34,887 nucleotides of DNA from Candidatus Sabulitectum sp. (GTDB lineage: Bacteria > Fermentibacterota > Fermentibacteria > Fermentibacterales > JCC-6), in contig JAOZUR010000013.1 in assembly GCA_029938555.1 (NCBI GenBank), positions 1-34,887 of the forward strand, given 5' to 3'. This document shows positions 23,657 to 32,148 of the stretch, piece by piece (positions within the stretch are counted from its first letter, which is position 1; each line of letters opens with the position of its first letter). The position numbers and the translations under genes were made by a program. The notes beneath the pieces are model-generated. The model ran no database searches. It had not been told where the DNA came from and saw nothing but the letters and a program-made list of their open reading frames with translations.

Positions 23657-24348
23657 TTCTTCCCTCCATGCTGAAGAAGGTTTACGATAATGCTAACCAC
23701 CATGGCCATAAAAAGAAGAATTATACCTAGAGCAATTGAAGATGCCGTTTCCCCTTTACCAATACCTAGGGCGATTGAAGTAGTTAGTGTTCTGGTATAA
23801 CCTGCAATATTACCTCCAACCATTATTGCCACGCCAACCTCGGATACAGCTCGACCAAAACCCATCAAAACAGAAGTAAGCATGGTGTATTTTGCATGGG
23901 AAAGCACCTTGAGAATCATTGTGCTCTTACTTGCCCCCAAGGCAGTGGCAGTTTCCTCTAGTTTTTTTCCTGTACCTTGTAAGGCGGAGACAGTTAAACC
24001 AATGATAATTGGTGCGATAAGAACAATTTCACCAAGAATGATTGCAGACGGGCTAAACAGTAAACCCAGAAATCCCAGAGGGCCACTTCTAGAAACAGTA
24101 AGAAAAACAAGCATGCCCACAAAAACCGTGGGCACACTGTACATTGTCTGTATGAAACCAACAACAAATCGTTTACCTTTAAAACTGTTGAAATGAATCA
24201 AACAACCTAAAGGAACAAACAATATGGTTGCTACAAGGGTGGATGCTGAAGCGATCAGCATGGTTCGAAGGGCAATGGAAAATACCAGGGGGTCACCTGT
24301 TACAATCATCCGCAGAGATATACTGAACGCTTCAAGCAAATGAGACAA
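23653..24348 (-). CDS. tupB: tungstate-type ABC transporter permease
   Basis: This permease has about five membrane helices and the inner-membrane permease signature VLMGFGRAVSEVGVAIMVGG near residue 165, which contacts the ATPase (EAA motif). The TupB-typical opening SHLLEAFSISLRMIVTGDPL and the final helix match the family. I take TTG 24348 as the start. AGGAG lies 5 bp before it, the length becomes 231 residues as is usual for TupB, and it follows the tupA stop by 8 bp. An upstream ATG at 24378 would add ten residues and has no Shine-Dalgarno. Confidence 0.82.
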   Translation of the reverse strand: MSHLLEAFSISLRMIVTGDPLVFSIALRTMLIASASTLVATILFVPLGCLIHFNSFKGKRFVVGFIQTMYSVPTVFVGMLVFLTVSRSGPLGFLGLLFSPSAIILGEIVLIAPIIIGLTVSALQGTGKKLEETATALGASKSTMILKVLSHAKYTMLTSVLMGFGRAVSEVGVAIMVGGNIAGYTRTLTTSIALGIGKGETASSIALGIILLFMAMVVSIIVNLLQHGGKK

Positions 24349-24356
24349 TGGTTCTC

Positions 24357-25262
24357 CTAAATGGCTTCTCCAGCGCATGGGGTAAATAACTGCATGCCGT
24401 AAGCCTCAACACCGTAGTTTCCAATAAGCTGCTGAACTTCAGCTGAAACCAAAAATTCCACAAGAGCCTGTGCTAACTCAGAATTTCTTGAAGCTTCAAC
24501 CTGTAGAACAGAATATACATTCAAAAGAGCATCACCCTGATCAACAACAGGCACAAGGCTCAAGTCACCTTGATATGCAAGATAAGTACCTATATCAGTA
24601 AGGGTGTATCCTTGCATCTCGTTAGCCATAACAAGCGTGGGCCCCATACCACTTCCACCTTCAACATACCAGGTTCCAGCTGTGCGTACATCTTCGTCAT
24701 AGTCAAATCCAGCAGCTACCCAGATAGATTTCTCTTTCCCGTGGGTTCCAGAATCATCGCCACGACTGACAAAAGTAGCTTCACCATTACTCATCAGGGT
24801 TGCAAAAGCCTCTTCTGGTGCCAAATCTGAAATACCTGCAGGATCTTCAGAAGGCCCAACAATAAGGAAATAATTGTAAGCAAAAGGAACTCGCTCAACA
24901 CCAAAACCCTCAGCTACAAAAGCCTCTTCACGGTTTCTTGAATGAACTGTAATAACATCAACATCACCGCGTTTGCCCCAGTCAATCGCTTTACCTGTAC
25001 CTGCATAAAGAACATCAAGCTCAACATCGTATTTTTCTTCAAACATTGGCTCAAGGTATCCCCACAGCCCTGTATCGTACAGGCTTGTAGTTGTAGCTAC
25101 CCGCAGTCTCTCCACTCTTGCAATAGGTACAACAACACCAGATTCAACAGTTACTTCTTCTATTACTTCAATCTCTGATGTTTGAACCTGTTGAGGTTCC
25201 TGACTACAACCGGATAAAACAATAGCTAACAAAAACACAGATATCCAAAGATGATTCTTCAT
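24357..25262 (-). CDS. tupA: tungstate-binding lipoprotein
   Basis: The solute-binding component, 301 residues. A lipoprotein signal peptide ends VLSGC (Cys19), and a linker rich in Glu and Val follows. The TupA core starts LRVATTTSLYDTGLWGYLEP, the TTTS motif of tungstate-binding proteins. Then come VDVITVHSRNREEAFVAEGF, the FVSRGDDSGTHGKEKSIW oxyanion-binding loop, and GSGMGPTLVMANEMQGYTLT. This pattern favours tungstate over molybdate ModA, but ion choice cannot be proved by reading. It is first in tupABC and divergent from the xanthine dehydrogenase operon. Confidence 0.9.
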   Translation of the reverse strand: MKNHLWISVFLLAIVLSGCSQEPQQVQTSEIEVIEEVTVESGVVVPIARVERLRVATTTSLYDTGLWGYLEPMFEEKYDVELDVLYAGTGKAIDWGKRGDVDVITVHSRNREEAFVAEGFGVERVPFAYNYFLIVGPSEDPAGISDLAPEEAFATLMSNGEATFVSRGDDSGTHGKEKSIWVAAGFDYDEDVRTAGTWYVEGGSGMGPTLVMANEMQGYTLTDIGTYLAYQGDLSLVPVVDQGDALLNVYSVLQVEASRNSELAQALVEFLVSAEVQQLIGNYGVEAYGMQLFTPCAGEAI

Positions 25263-25338
25263 AAAAAAACTCCTGAATGAAATAATTTTTAAACAAACTC
25301 CAAATGACCAGAGAGAGAAATATATTCGTTATGCCTGA

Positions 25339-25367
25339 TTGACACAACCGCAGAACGATCACTATTT
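25339..25367 (+). promoter_or_regulatory. possible promoter of the xdh operon
   Basis: A perfect -35 TTGACA (25339-25344) is followed after 17-18 bp by CTATTT/TATTTG, a weak -10. The site lies in the 158-bp divergent gap between tupA and xdhA. No clear ModE-type palindrome was found there. Confidence 0.3.
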
Positions 25368-25420
25368 GCAGGCAGTACCGAAAAGAATAGATTTGCATTA
25401 TTGTTCATACAGGAGGAATT

Positions 25421-26779
25421 ATGATTTCATTTATCTGTAACAACAAAGAAGTTTTTGAAGATTGCCCTAGTGGATTACCTGTACTGGACTGGATTCGGTC
25501 ACAAACAGCTTTAAAAGGAACCAAAGAAGGGTGCCGAGAAGGCGACTGTGGTGCTTGTACTGTAATAATCGGCAGACTTGTAAATGAAGAAGTAAAATAC
25601 TCTGCTTCATGCTCCTGCCTTTTACCTATAGGTGAAATTGCAGGTTGTCACCTTGTCACTATTGAAGGAATCTCAGAAGGTGAAAAGTTAACACCTTTTC
25701 AAAAATCATTCTACGATCAGGCAGCATCCCAATGCGGCTTTTGTACACCGGGTATGATAATGAGTTTAACCGGCAATCTATTAAGCACAAAAGAGTTTTC
25801 TTCGGAAGCTGCAATAGAAGCACTAGATGGAAACATCTGTCGCTGCACAGGTTACCTTGCTGTAAAAAGAGCAGTTGATAATGTAATGAAAACTCTTCCA
25901 TCTGAATATGATAACCGTATTGAAATGCTAATAGACAATGGGCACATACCAGATTACTTTAAAACAATACCAGGTAGGCTCAAAAATTTACCTGTTTTAA
26001 AAAAAATCGCCAGGGGACCTGTGGTAGCTGGTGGCACAGACCTCTATGTACACTCAAGTGATAATCTTTCCGCACAAGAACCAACTTTTCTTTCATTAGA
26101 CCCAAAGTTAAACTATATAAAAACAGATAACAAACATGTAAGAATAGGATCAACTGTAACCTTTGCCCAATTGCGAGAATCTAAAATAATCACTGAATTA
26201 TTCCCCTCGTTAAAATCTTTCCTTTTGCGGGTTTCTTCAACTCAAATTAGAGCAAGAGCAACTGTAGGTGGCAACATTGTAAACGCATCGCCCATAGCGG
26301 ATATTACAATTATTTTACTTGCACTGAATACTACTTTGCGAATATCTGAAAGGCATATTCCTTTGTGTGATTTCTTCCTTGGATACAAAAAACTTGATAT
26401 GCAACCAGATGATATTCTGAAAGAAGTATCCTTTCCTGTTCCAGCCCAGGGCACGGTGCTTTCTTCTCTAAAAGTTTCCAAACGAGAGTTCTTAGACATC
26501 GCCAGCGTAAACTCATCCATGCTAATAAGAGTGGAAGACAATATTATACTTAATGCTAGGGTTGCCGCAGGTGGTGTTTCGCCCATTCCTTTACTGCTTG
26601 TTAAAACAAGCGATTATCTCTGTGGTCGGAACCTTACAGAAAAAACAATTGAAACTGCTTGTTCAATAGCCGCAAGTGAAATTTCACCAATCAGCGATGT
26701 AAGAGGTTCGAAAGAATACAAAATCAAACTGCTTCAAGCTCAAATTCGAGCCCACCTTACAAGGGGAGTTAAGTCATGA
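25421..26779 (+). CDS. xdhA: xanthine dehydrogenase small subunit (2Fe-2S and FAD)
   Basis: This electron-transfer subunit passes electrons from the molybdenum site through two [2Fe-2S] clusters to FAD and then NAD. Its 452 residues are close to the R. capsulatus XdhA length. The plant-type cluster is held by CREGDCGAC (Cys38, 43, 46) and a Cys near 64-66. The second cluster is held by QCGFCTPGM and NICRCTGY. The FAD domain starts with GPVVAGGTDLYVHSSD near residue 200, then RATVGGNIVNASPIADITII and a C-terminal CO-dehydrogenase-flavoprotein-like domain (ACSIAASEISPISDVRGS). AGGAGG precedes the ATG. The stop overlaps xdhB by 4 bp. Confidence 0.93.
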   Translation: MISFICNNKEVFEDCPSGLPVLDWIRSQTALKGTKEGCREGDCGACTVIIGRLVNEEVKYSASCSCLLPIGEIAGCHLVTIEGISEGEKLTPFQKSFYDQAASQCGFCTPGMIMSLTGNLLSTKEFSSEAAIEALDGNICRCTGYLAVKRAVDNVMKTLPSEYDNRIEMLIDNGHIPDYFKTIPGRLKNLPVLKKIARGPVVAGGTDLYVHSSDNLSAQEPTFLSLDPKLNYIKTDNKHVRIGSTVTFAQLRESKIITELFPSLKSFLLRVSSTQIRARATVGGNIVNASPIADITIILLALNTTLRISERHIPLCDFFLGYKKLDMQPDDILKEVSFPVPAQGTVLSSLKVSKREFLDIASVNSSMLIRVEDNIILNARVAAGGVSPIPLLLVKTSDYLCGRNLTEKTIETACSIAASEISPISDVRGSKEYKIKLLQAQIRAHLTRGVKS

Positions 26780-29028
26780 AACACTTCGATGCCAAACTCC
26801 ATGTAAAAGGAAAATCCATATTTACAGCGGATATTCCAGAACCTGCTGGAACACTTCATGCTGCAGTTTTTACATCCCCTTGTGCCCATGGTAATATTCT
26901 TTCCATAAACACATCCGTTGCTGCTGATTTACCTGGAGTTGTAAGAATCCTTACAGCAAAAGACATTCCAGGAGAAAACCAAATTGGAAATATTGTACAG
27001 GATGAACATCTACTTGCGGAAAAAACTGTACATTTCATAGGTGAACCTGTGGCAATTGTGCTTGCAGAAACAAAACAGCAAGCTTACTATGCATCTAAAA
27101 AAATCACTATGGATTTAACAGAACTTGAAGCAATTTCAGATGCTAGAACAGCGGCAAAACGAGGAGACCTAATAGTTCCACCTAGAACTTTTTCCTGTGG
27201 TGATACCGATACAGTGATGAAAAACTGTACTCATGTAATCACTGGAACTGCTGAAACTGGTGGACAAGAGCATTTGTATCTGGAAACACAAAGCTCTCTT
27301 TGTGTACCCGGTGAAGGCCCCGCACTTCACATTACAAGCTCTACCCAAAGCCCCTCTTTTGTACAGAAAACAGTTTCAAAAGTGTTAGGCATCCCAATCC
27401 ATCAAGTTCAAGTGGATGTGTTAAGGTTAGGAGGTGCATTTGGCGGAAAAGAAGACCAGGCAACTCCTTGGGCAGTTATGGCTGCCCTGGCTACACATCT
27501 AACCGGAAGACCGGTTAAGCTGATACTGAGTAGGCATGAAGATCTTGTAAACACAGGAAAAAGACATCCGTACTCTTATGATTTTACCATTGGTTTAAAT
27601 GAAGATGGAAAAATCTTGGCGTGGATTGTAGACTATTACCAGAACAGTGGCGCAGTATCTGACCTGTCCACAGCCATTCTTGAACGATCTCTGTTTCATA
27701 GCACAGGCAGTTACTTTATTCCAAATGTCACTGCCACGGGATACTGTTGCAAAACAAATCTTGCTCCGAATACAGCTTTCAGAGGTTTTGGTGGACCACA
27801 AGCAATGTTTGTAATGGAAGCAGCCATTCATAAAGCATCTATAGAAACCGGATTGGCCGTACAGCACATACAAAAAATCAACTTGTTAAAAAAAGGTGAT
27901 TCTTTCCCGTATGGCATGTTATACAGCTGCAATGAAACCCAAACTTCATGGGAAATTCTTGAACAGGTTGCTGAAGTGTCTACAACTAGAGATTCAATCA
28001 AAAAATTCAACGAAAATAACAAATACATGAAAAAAGGTATTTCCATGATGCCTGTGTGTTTTGGAATCTCTTTTACCTCAACTTTTCTGAACCAGGCCAA
28101 TGCCCTTGTTCATGTTTACACAGATGGCAGTGTAGGCATTAGCACAAGTGCTGTTGAAATGGGTCAGGGTGTAAATTCCAGGATTCGACAAGTGGCAGCA
28201 GAAATCTTCTCGATTCCTGTTGAGCGAACTAAAGTAGAATCAACCAATACCAGCAGAACTGCAAATACATCCCCCACAGCAGCCAGCTCCGGTGCAGACA
28301 TGAATGGAAATGCAACAAAAATCGCCTGTGAGAAGATAAAGGAAAGATTGCTGGAAGTTGCGGCAAAAGAACTGAATAAAGACAAAAAACATCTAACTCT
28401 AAACAATTCATCTGTTTTATGTAATAATAATTTAACCGATCTTTCCTGGACTCAACTTGTAACAATTGTCTATATGAGCAGAATCAGTTTGTCTTGTCAT
28501 GCCCATTATGCAACCCCTGGAATACATTTTGACAAAACAAAGGAAAAAGGCAGACCGTTTGCCTACCATGTAACCGGCACAGCCGTTACAGAAGTCACAG
28601 TAGACAATCTACTTGGCACCTACAAAGTTGACAGAGTGACAATAGTTCACCATGGTGGAGATCAGTTAAATCCTCTTCTGGATCAGGGTCAGGTTGAAGG
28701 CGCATTGCTTCAAGGTATAGGTTGGGTAACAATGGAAGAACTAAAGTGGCATGAAAAAAGCAAAAGACTTCAAGCGGATTCTCTTGCTACATACAAAATT
28801 CCAGACATCAGTTTCACTCCAGAGTCAGTGACTATTCTTTTTGCAAAAGGTGAAGAACTTGATAGCAATATTGGCCTTAAGGGATCTAAAGCTATTGGAG
28901 AACCACCTTTTATGTATGGAATAGGTACATGGTTTGCTTTGGTGGAAGCAATGAGAGCGTACAATCCTAAACTGGTACTAGATTATTCATCTCCACTGAC
29001 CCCTGAAAAAGTATTGATGGCTAAATGA
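26776..29028 (+). CDS. xdhB: xanthine dehydrogenase molybdopterin subunit
   Basis: This 750-residue catalytic subunit hydroxylates purines such as hypoxanthine and xanthine. Landmarks are DIPEPAGTLHAAV, the Moco motif RLGGAFGGKEDQ (GGGFGGKE in most homologues), LSRHEDLVNTGKRHPY with the substrate-site Glu, AFRGFGGPQAMFVMEA with the substrate-site Arg, EMGQGVNSRIRQVAAE, and the catalytic Glu in SKAIGEPP near the C-terminus. Because the Glu and Arg pair that binds purines is kept, xanthine dehydrogenase is likelier than an aldehyde oxidase. It is coupled by ATGA overlaps on both sides. Confidence 0.92.
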   Translation: MKHFDAKLHVKGKSIFTADIPEPAGTLHAAVFTSPCAHGNILSINTSVAADLPGVVRILTAKDIPGENQIGNIVQDEHLLAEKTVHFIGEPVAIVLAETKQQAYYASKKITMDLTELEAISDARTAAKRGDLIVPPRTFSCGDTDTVMKNCTHVITGTAETGGQEHLYLETQSSLCVPGEGPALHITSSTQSPSFVQKTVSKVLGIPIHQVQVDVLRLGGAFGGKEDQATPWAVMAALATHLTGRPVKLILSRHEDLVNTGKRHPYSYDFTIGLNEDGKILAWIVDYYQNSGAVSDLSTAILERSLFHSTGSYFIPNVTATGYCCKTNLAPNTAFRGFGGPQAMFVMEAAIHKASIETGLAVQHIQKINLLKKGDSFPYGMLYSCNETQTSWEILEQVAEVSTTRDSIKKFNENNKYMKKGISMMPVCFGISFTSTFLNQANALVHVYTDGSVGISTSAVEMGQGVNSRIRQVAAEIFSIPVERTKVESTNTSRTANTSPTAASSGADMNGNATKIACEKIKERLLEVAAKELNKDKKHLTLNNSSVLCNNNLTDLSWTQLVTIVYMSRISLSCHAHYATPGIHFDKTKEKGRPFAYHVTGTAVTEVTVDNLLGTYKVDRVTIVHHGGDQLNPLLDQGQVEGALLQGIGWVTMEELKWHEKSKRLQADSLATYKIPDISFTPESVTILFAKGEELDSNIGLKGSKAIGEPPFMYGIGTWFALVEAMRAYNPKLVLDYSSPLTPEKVLMAK

Positions 29029-29486
29029 AATACACAGCAACTGATGTGCTACGAGGTGCCATAATTTACCCTCTTGGAGACAGCATTGCAGCTCTTCTAC
29101 TTCATGAATTCTCGCTGGAAAGAATGTTAGGAATGGTGGCAGTTGGCGGGCTGGTGTACTCTCTAGAGATTCCTGCATGGTTTTCATACATCAACAAAAA
29201 ATATCACGGAACTCAAAGAACACTCATGGCCATGCTTTACTTTAACCCTCTGTGGATAGCCAGACACTTTCTTTTCATCGCACTGTTCTCTGGTGAAATC
29301 TCAACTGCAAACTGGTCTTTGCTTGTAATTGCCACAAAATCATTTGCTATTAATATTCCAGTGGCATTTGTGGCAAATTATTTAATACAGAACAAAGTAT
29401 CACTGCGTTTGCGGTTTTTCTCCAGCGCAGCATTCTCGGCCTTAATGTCAATCTATTACGCAGCCAGTAGGGAGTTATTCAAATGA
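29025..29486 (+). CDS. integral membrane protein in the xdh operon, Mpv17-like by weak resemblance
   Basis: This 153-residue protein has about four membrane helices and no signal peptide. The stretch YPLGDSIAALLLHEFSLERM and then VGGLVYSLEIPAWFSYINKK recalls the GD-IA and WY patterns of Mpv17/PMP22 proteins, as does FNPLWIARHFLFIALFSG, but the likeness is from memory and weak. It lies between xdhB and xdhC with 4-bp overlaps on both sides, so it must be made together with the dehydrogenase. A role in purine or metal movement or in membrane anchoring is inference. Confidence 0.65.
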   Translation: MKYTATDVLRGAIIYPLGDSIAALLLHEFSLERMLGMVAVGGLVYSLEIPAWFSYINKKYHGTQRTLMAMLYFNPLWIARHFLFIALFSGEISTANWSLLVIATKSFAINIPVAFVANYLIQNKVSLRLRFFSSAAFSALMSIYYAASRELFK

Positions 29487-30394
29487 AACATCTGAACCTT
29501 TTTCTGTGTTCCACGCCGCTAAAATCAGTTCTCTGCATCGTAGCCTCCACAAGTGGAAGCTGCCCGGGTAGGGTTGGTTTTAAAATGATAGTTCCTCCAG
29601 AAGGGCCATGTATTGGCTCTGTTGGTGGCGGTTCTATGGAATTTCAGGTAATAACAGCAGCACGGAAAATGCTTAAAACCTGTAATACAAAACCTGAAAT
29701 CATTTCATTTGACCATACCAGTACAGCAGAACCTGAAGATAAATCTGGTATGATCTGCTCTGGCAATCAAAAAATCATTCTGATTCCATCATCGAATTCG
29801 ACTCAAGAGCTTGAAGGTAAACGAGGGTTACTAGTTAGTGAAAACGGTCTTTTGCTTCTTGACGATCCACCGGCAAATAACAAACTTCATGTTTCCCAAA
29901 GCTCCTGGGAATACACAGAAGAACTAAAAGAGCCACTAACGGTTTATGTTTTTGGTGGAGGGCACTGCAGCCTGGCACTTACACCTGTTTTAAACTCACT
30001 TGATCTGCGTGTTGTGATAATTGATGACCGTGAAGATGTGTGGACCATGACAGAAAACAAATCCGCTTGGGAAAGAATAGTGACCAGCTATAATGATATT
30101 TCTAATATTGTCCCCAACAATGGAAATGCACTTGTTGTAATAATGACAGCTTCACACAAAGGCGATTCTATGATTCTAAGGCAATTATTGCCCAAGAAAC
30201 TAAAGTACCTAGGAATGCTGGGAAGTAAAACAACTGCAAAACATATTCTAAATGAAATGAAAACATTAGGGTTCTCAGACGAAGCTTTAAAGCAGGTATT
30301 TACTCCTATCGGTCTTCCAATTTCCAGTCAGACCCCAGCTGAAATAGCTGTAAGTATCTCAGCAGAAATCATTAAAGTTCTTAACAAGAAATAG
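29483..30394 (+). CDS. xdhC: XdhC-family molybdenum cofactor maturation factor
   Basis: XdhC binds molybdenum cofactor, aids its sulfuration and inserts it into xanthine dehydrogenase. The 303-residue protein has the N-terminal XdhC/CoxI domain (VLCIVASTSGSCPGRVGFKM, CIGSVGGGSMEFQVI). After a linker comes the C-terminal Rossmann domain (VYVFGGGHCSLALTPVLNSL, VVIIDDREDVW, VVIMTASHKGDSMILRQLL, YLGMLGSKTTAKHILNEM, IGLPISSQTPAEIAVSISAE). It is last in the operon and overlaps the membrane protein gene by 4 bp. No terminator hairpin was found after it. Confidence 0.92.
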   Translation: MKHLNLFLCSTPLKSVLCIVASTSGSCPGRVGFKMIVPPEGPCIGSVGGGSMEFQVITAARKMLKTCNTKPEIISFDHTSTAEPEDKSGMICSGNQKIILIPSSNSTQELEGKRGLLVSENGLLLLDDPPANNKLHVSQSSWEYTEELKEPLTVYVFGGGHCSLALTPVLNSLDLRVVIIDDREDVWTMTENKSAWERIVTSYNDISNIVPNNGNALVVIMTASHKGDSMILRQLLPKKLKYLGMLGSKTTAKHILNEMKTLGFSDEALKQVFTPIGLPISSQTPAEIAVSISAEIIKVLNKK

Positions 30395-30440
30395 TTCTAA
30401 AGCAAATTTCAGGCTCACCGATGTTATTCAGAAAGAAAAA

Positions 30441-30995
30441 ATGATAAAACGAGAATTTAAAACGGTAAAAGAGAGATTGTTTTGGTCGTACGCAAACCTT
30501 GCTATGGCCCATACAGCCGTGGAAAAGAATCAGGAAAAATATATCAAATTCAACTATATGATACGGTCGAAATTGTATAAGGGATTATGCAATAACACTA
30601 TGAATGTCAGAACCCTATTTGATGATGAAAAGATAAAATTACTATTAGGACAGAAATGTAGCTACTGTGGCTCGGAAGAAAATCTAGCTCTAGATCATAT
30701 TTTTCCCAAGAAATATGGAGGCAAAGACACCGGAGATAATTTGATTTACGCATGTAGAAAGTGTAATAGTTCAAAAGGCAAAAAGGATTTAATGGAATGG
30801 ATGATATCGAAGGAGCAATTCCCAGCTTTATTGATTTTAAGACGATATTTGAAATTAGTTATTGAATTCTGTGAAAAAGAAAACTATATGAATTCCCCGC
30901 TTGAGGACTTAAGAAAACTGGAATTACCGTTCAATATAGATTTTATACCTATAGATTATCCAGCTCCATACTTACTCAATATGACTGTCAAGTGA
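30441..30995 (+). CDS. HNH endonuclease
   Basis: This 184-residue protein has a central HNH nuclease motif. A zinc-binding CSYC (near residue 74) is followed by LALDHIFPKKYGGKDTGDNL, with the catalytic Asp-His, and YACRKCNSSKGKKDLMEWM with the second CxxC and the Asn. The N-terminal helical part (ERLFWSYANLAMAHTAVEKN) and the C-terminal tail are unknown. There is no methylase, portal or terminase nearby, so it could be a small restriction-like or repair nuclease, or a mobile-element stray. The ATG is preceded by AGAAAG. It lies 46 bp after xdhC. Confidence 0.85.
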   Translation: MIKREFKTVKERLFWSYANLAMAHTAVEKNQEKYIKFNYMIRSKLYKGLCNNTMNVRTLFDDEKIKLLLGQKCSYCGSEENLALDHIFPKKYGGKDTGDNLIYACRKCNSSKGKKDLMEWMISKEQFPALLILRRYLKLVIEFCEKENYMNSPLEDLRKLELPFNIDFIPIDYPAPYLLNMTVK

Positions 30996-31061
30996 ATCTA
31001 TCTAAAATAGTCTTTACATTCATGGTCCGTACCGTGAACACTATTTTGGTTATTCTGAGCG

Positions 31062-31409
31062 TTAGCGATTCATAAAACTGTTTACAAATGGAATTGCAAA
31101 CACAAGGAAAACAAGCACTGCAATAAAAATTAGAAATCCTTTTGAGTTACCTTTTTCCGATTTAACCTCTTCCGACTTTGATTTGTCTTTCAAAGAAGCC
31201 AGAACAAGTAAACCAATAAGAGAAAATAATCCGAAAAGTGCAAATGCAGGATGTCTACCCTTTGCTACAGCATAATAATAGAATGCAACCAGAAGAATAA
31301 CAGTACCAGTGATCAGAAGCGCTGGTATATTTTCAATTGTACCGAATGCTTGAACAAGTATTCCTGGAACACCGATTAGCAAACTCAAATTATTATATTT
31401 TTTTATCAA
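31062..31409 (-). CDS. small membrane protein of unknown function
   Basis: This 115-residue product starts at TTG 31409 (AAGAGAG upstream) and has about four hydrophobic segments: LSLLIGVPGILVQAFGTI, IPALLITGTVILLVAFYYYA, PAFALFGLFSLIGLLVLASL and GFLIFIAVLVFLVFAIPFVN. A charged Lys/Glu loop (DKSKSEEVKSEKGNSKG) separates the last from the rest. I do not recognise a family. It follows the lipoprotein gene by 10 bp and is probably in the same unit. Confidence 0.6.
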   Translation of the reverse strand: MIKKYNNLSLLIGVPGILVQAFGTIENIPALLITGTVILLVAFYYYAVAKGRHPAFALFGLFSLIGLLVLASLKDKSKSEEVKSEKGNSKGFLIFIAVLVFLVFAIPFVNSFMNR

Positions 31410-31419
31410 AACACTCTCT

Positions 31420-32148
31420 TTACTGTTTGGTAGTTAATGTAGAACTATATTGCACTACTTGAAATGTTTCAAAATACCCATTGCAGAAATGAATATCAAC
31501 AGGGCTCCCATTAAAAACAAGTACAGAAAGATCCTCTGTAAATTCTTGTGCATGTTCAATAAAATTATCATCAAGATCGAAACCATCCTGTACAATCATT
31601 TTGAAGATATATGTTTCTCCTTCTTTTGCTAAAAGCACTGCCTTTTTCTCTCCATCAAAAAAACCAGACTCCTCTAAAAAATCACCAAGTCTGATTGTTT
31701 CTTCCAGAGAAACAGTTACATCTTGAAAAACCTCTCCTTCGTCAAAATCCAAAGGTATAATTACATGAACAGTTTCTAGCCCTTTATCACAGAAGTGAAT
31801 ATGAACTTCCTGATTATTGAACACATAATTGGATAATTCAAGAGAAAAATTCCGAGCAAGTCTTTCAAAATCAGAATCATCTATGAATTCATCTTGTATA
31901 ACAATACGAACTTCATAAACTACCCCATTTTTCCTTAGTTGAACAGTTTTTTCATCTCCATTGAAAAAGCCTGATTCAACAAGATATTCACCAAGCCTAA
32001 CAGCTTCCTCTTGGGAAACACTTTCTTTGAAATAAAGATCTCCTTCGTTAAACTCTAAACGCTTACCCCAAGAGAGAAAACACCCAGTGGTAAACAACAG
32101 TACTATTGTGACCAATACAATCGAAAAGAATCTACTTACTAAGTGCAT
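31420..32148 (-). CDS. lipoprotein with two internal repeats
   Basis: This 242-residue protein has a lipoprotein signal (VLLFTTGC, Cys23). Two copies of an unit of about 80 residues follow (roughly 48-128 and 133-215). Each reads RLGxxLxESGFFxGxxK, then YxxxxxVQDxF, and ends VxIHFCxxxxETxxV. The pair of Cys in IHFC may matter. No family is recognised. Its ATG overlaps the stop of the hybrid kinase by 17 bp, so the two are expressed together. The lipoprotein may act as a periplasmic sensor or target of that kinase, by context only. Confidence 0.7.
   Translation of the reverse strand: MHLVSRFFSIVLVTIVLLFTTGCFLSWGKRLEFNEGDLYFKESVSQEEAVRLGEYLVESGFFNGDEKTVQLRKNGVVYEVRIVIQDEFIDDSDFERLARNFSLELSNYVFNNQEVHIHFCDKGLETVHVIIPLDFDEGEVFQDVTVSLEETIRLGDFLEESGFFDGEKKAVLLAKEGETYIFKMIVQDGFDLDDNFIEHAQEFTEDLSVLVFNGSPVDIHFCNGYFETFQVVQYSSTLTTKQ

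Noticed and set aside
25263-25420. Possible ModE or molybdenum-cofactor riboswitch element between tupA and xdhA
   Set aside because: An ATATATTCGTTATG stretch contains ModE-like words, but in the wrong relative orientation and without a partner half-site. No riboswitch fold was apparent.
26242-26586. 114-codon minus-strand frame inside xdhA
   Set aside because: It is fully covered by the conserved FAD domain on the plus strand.
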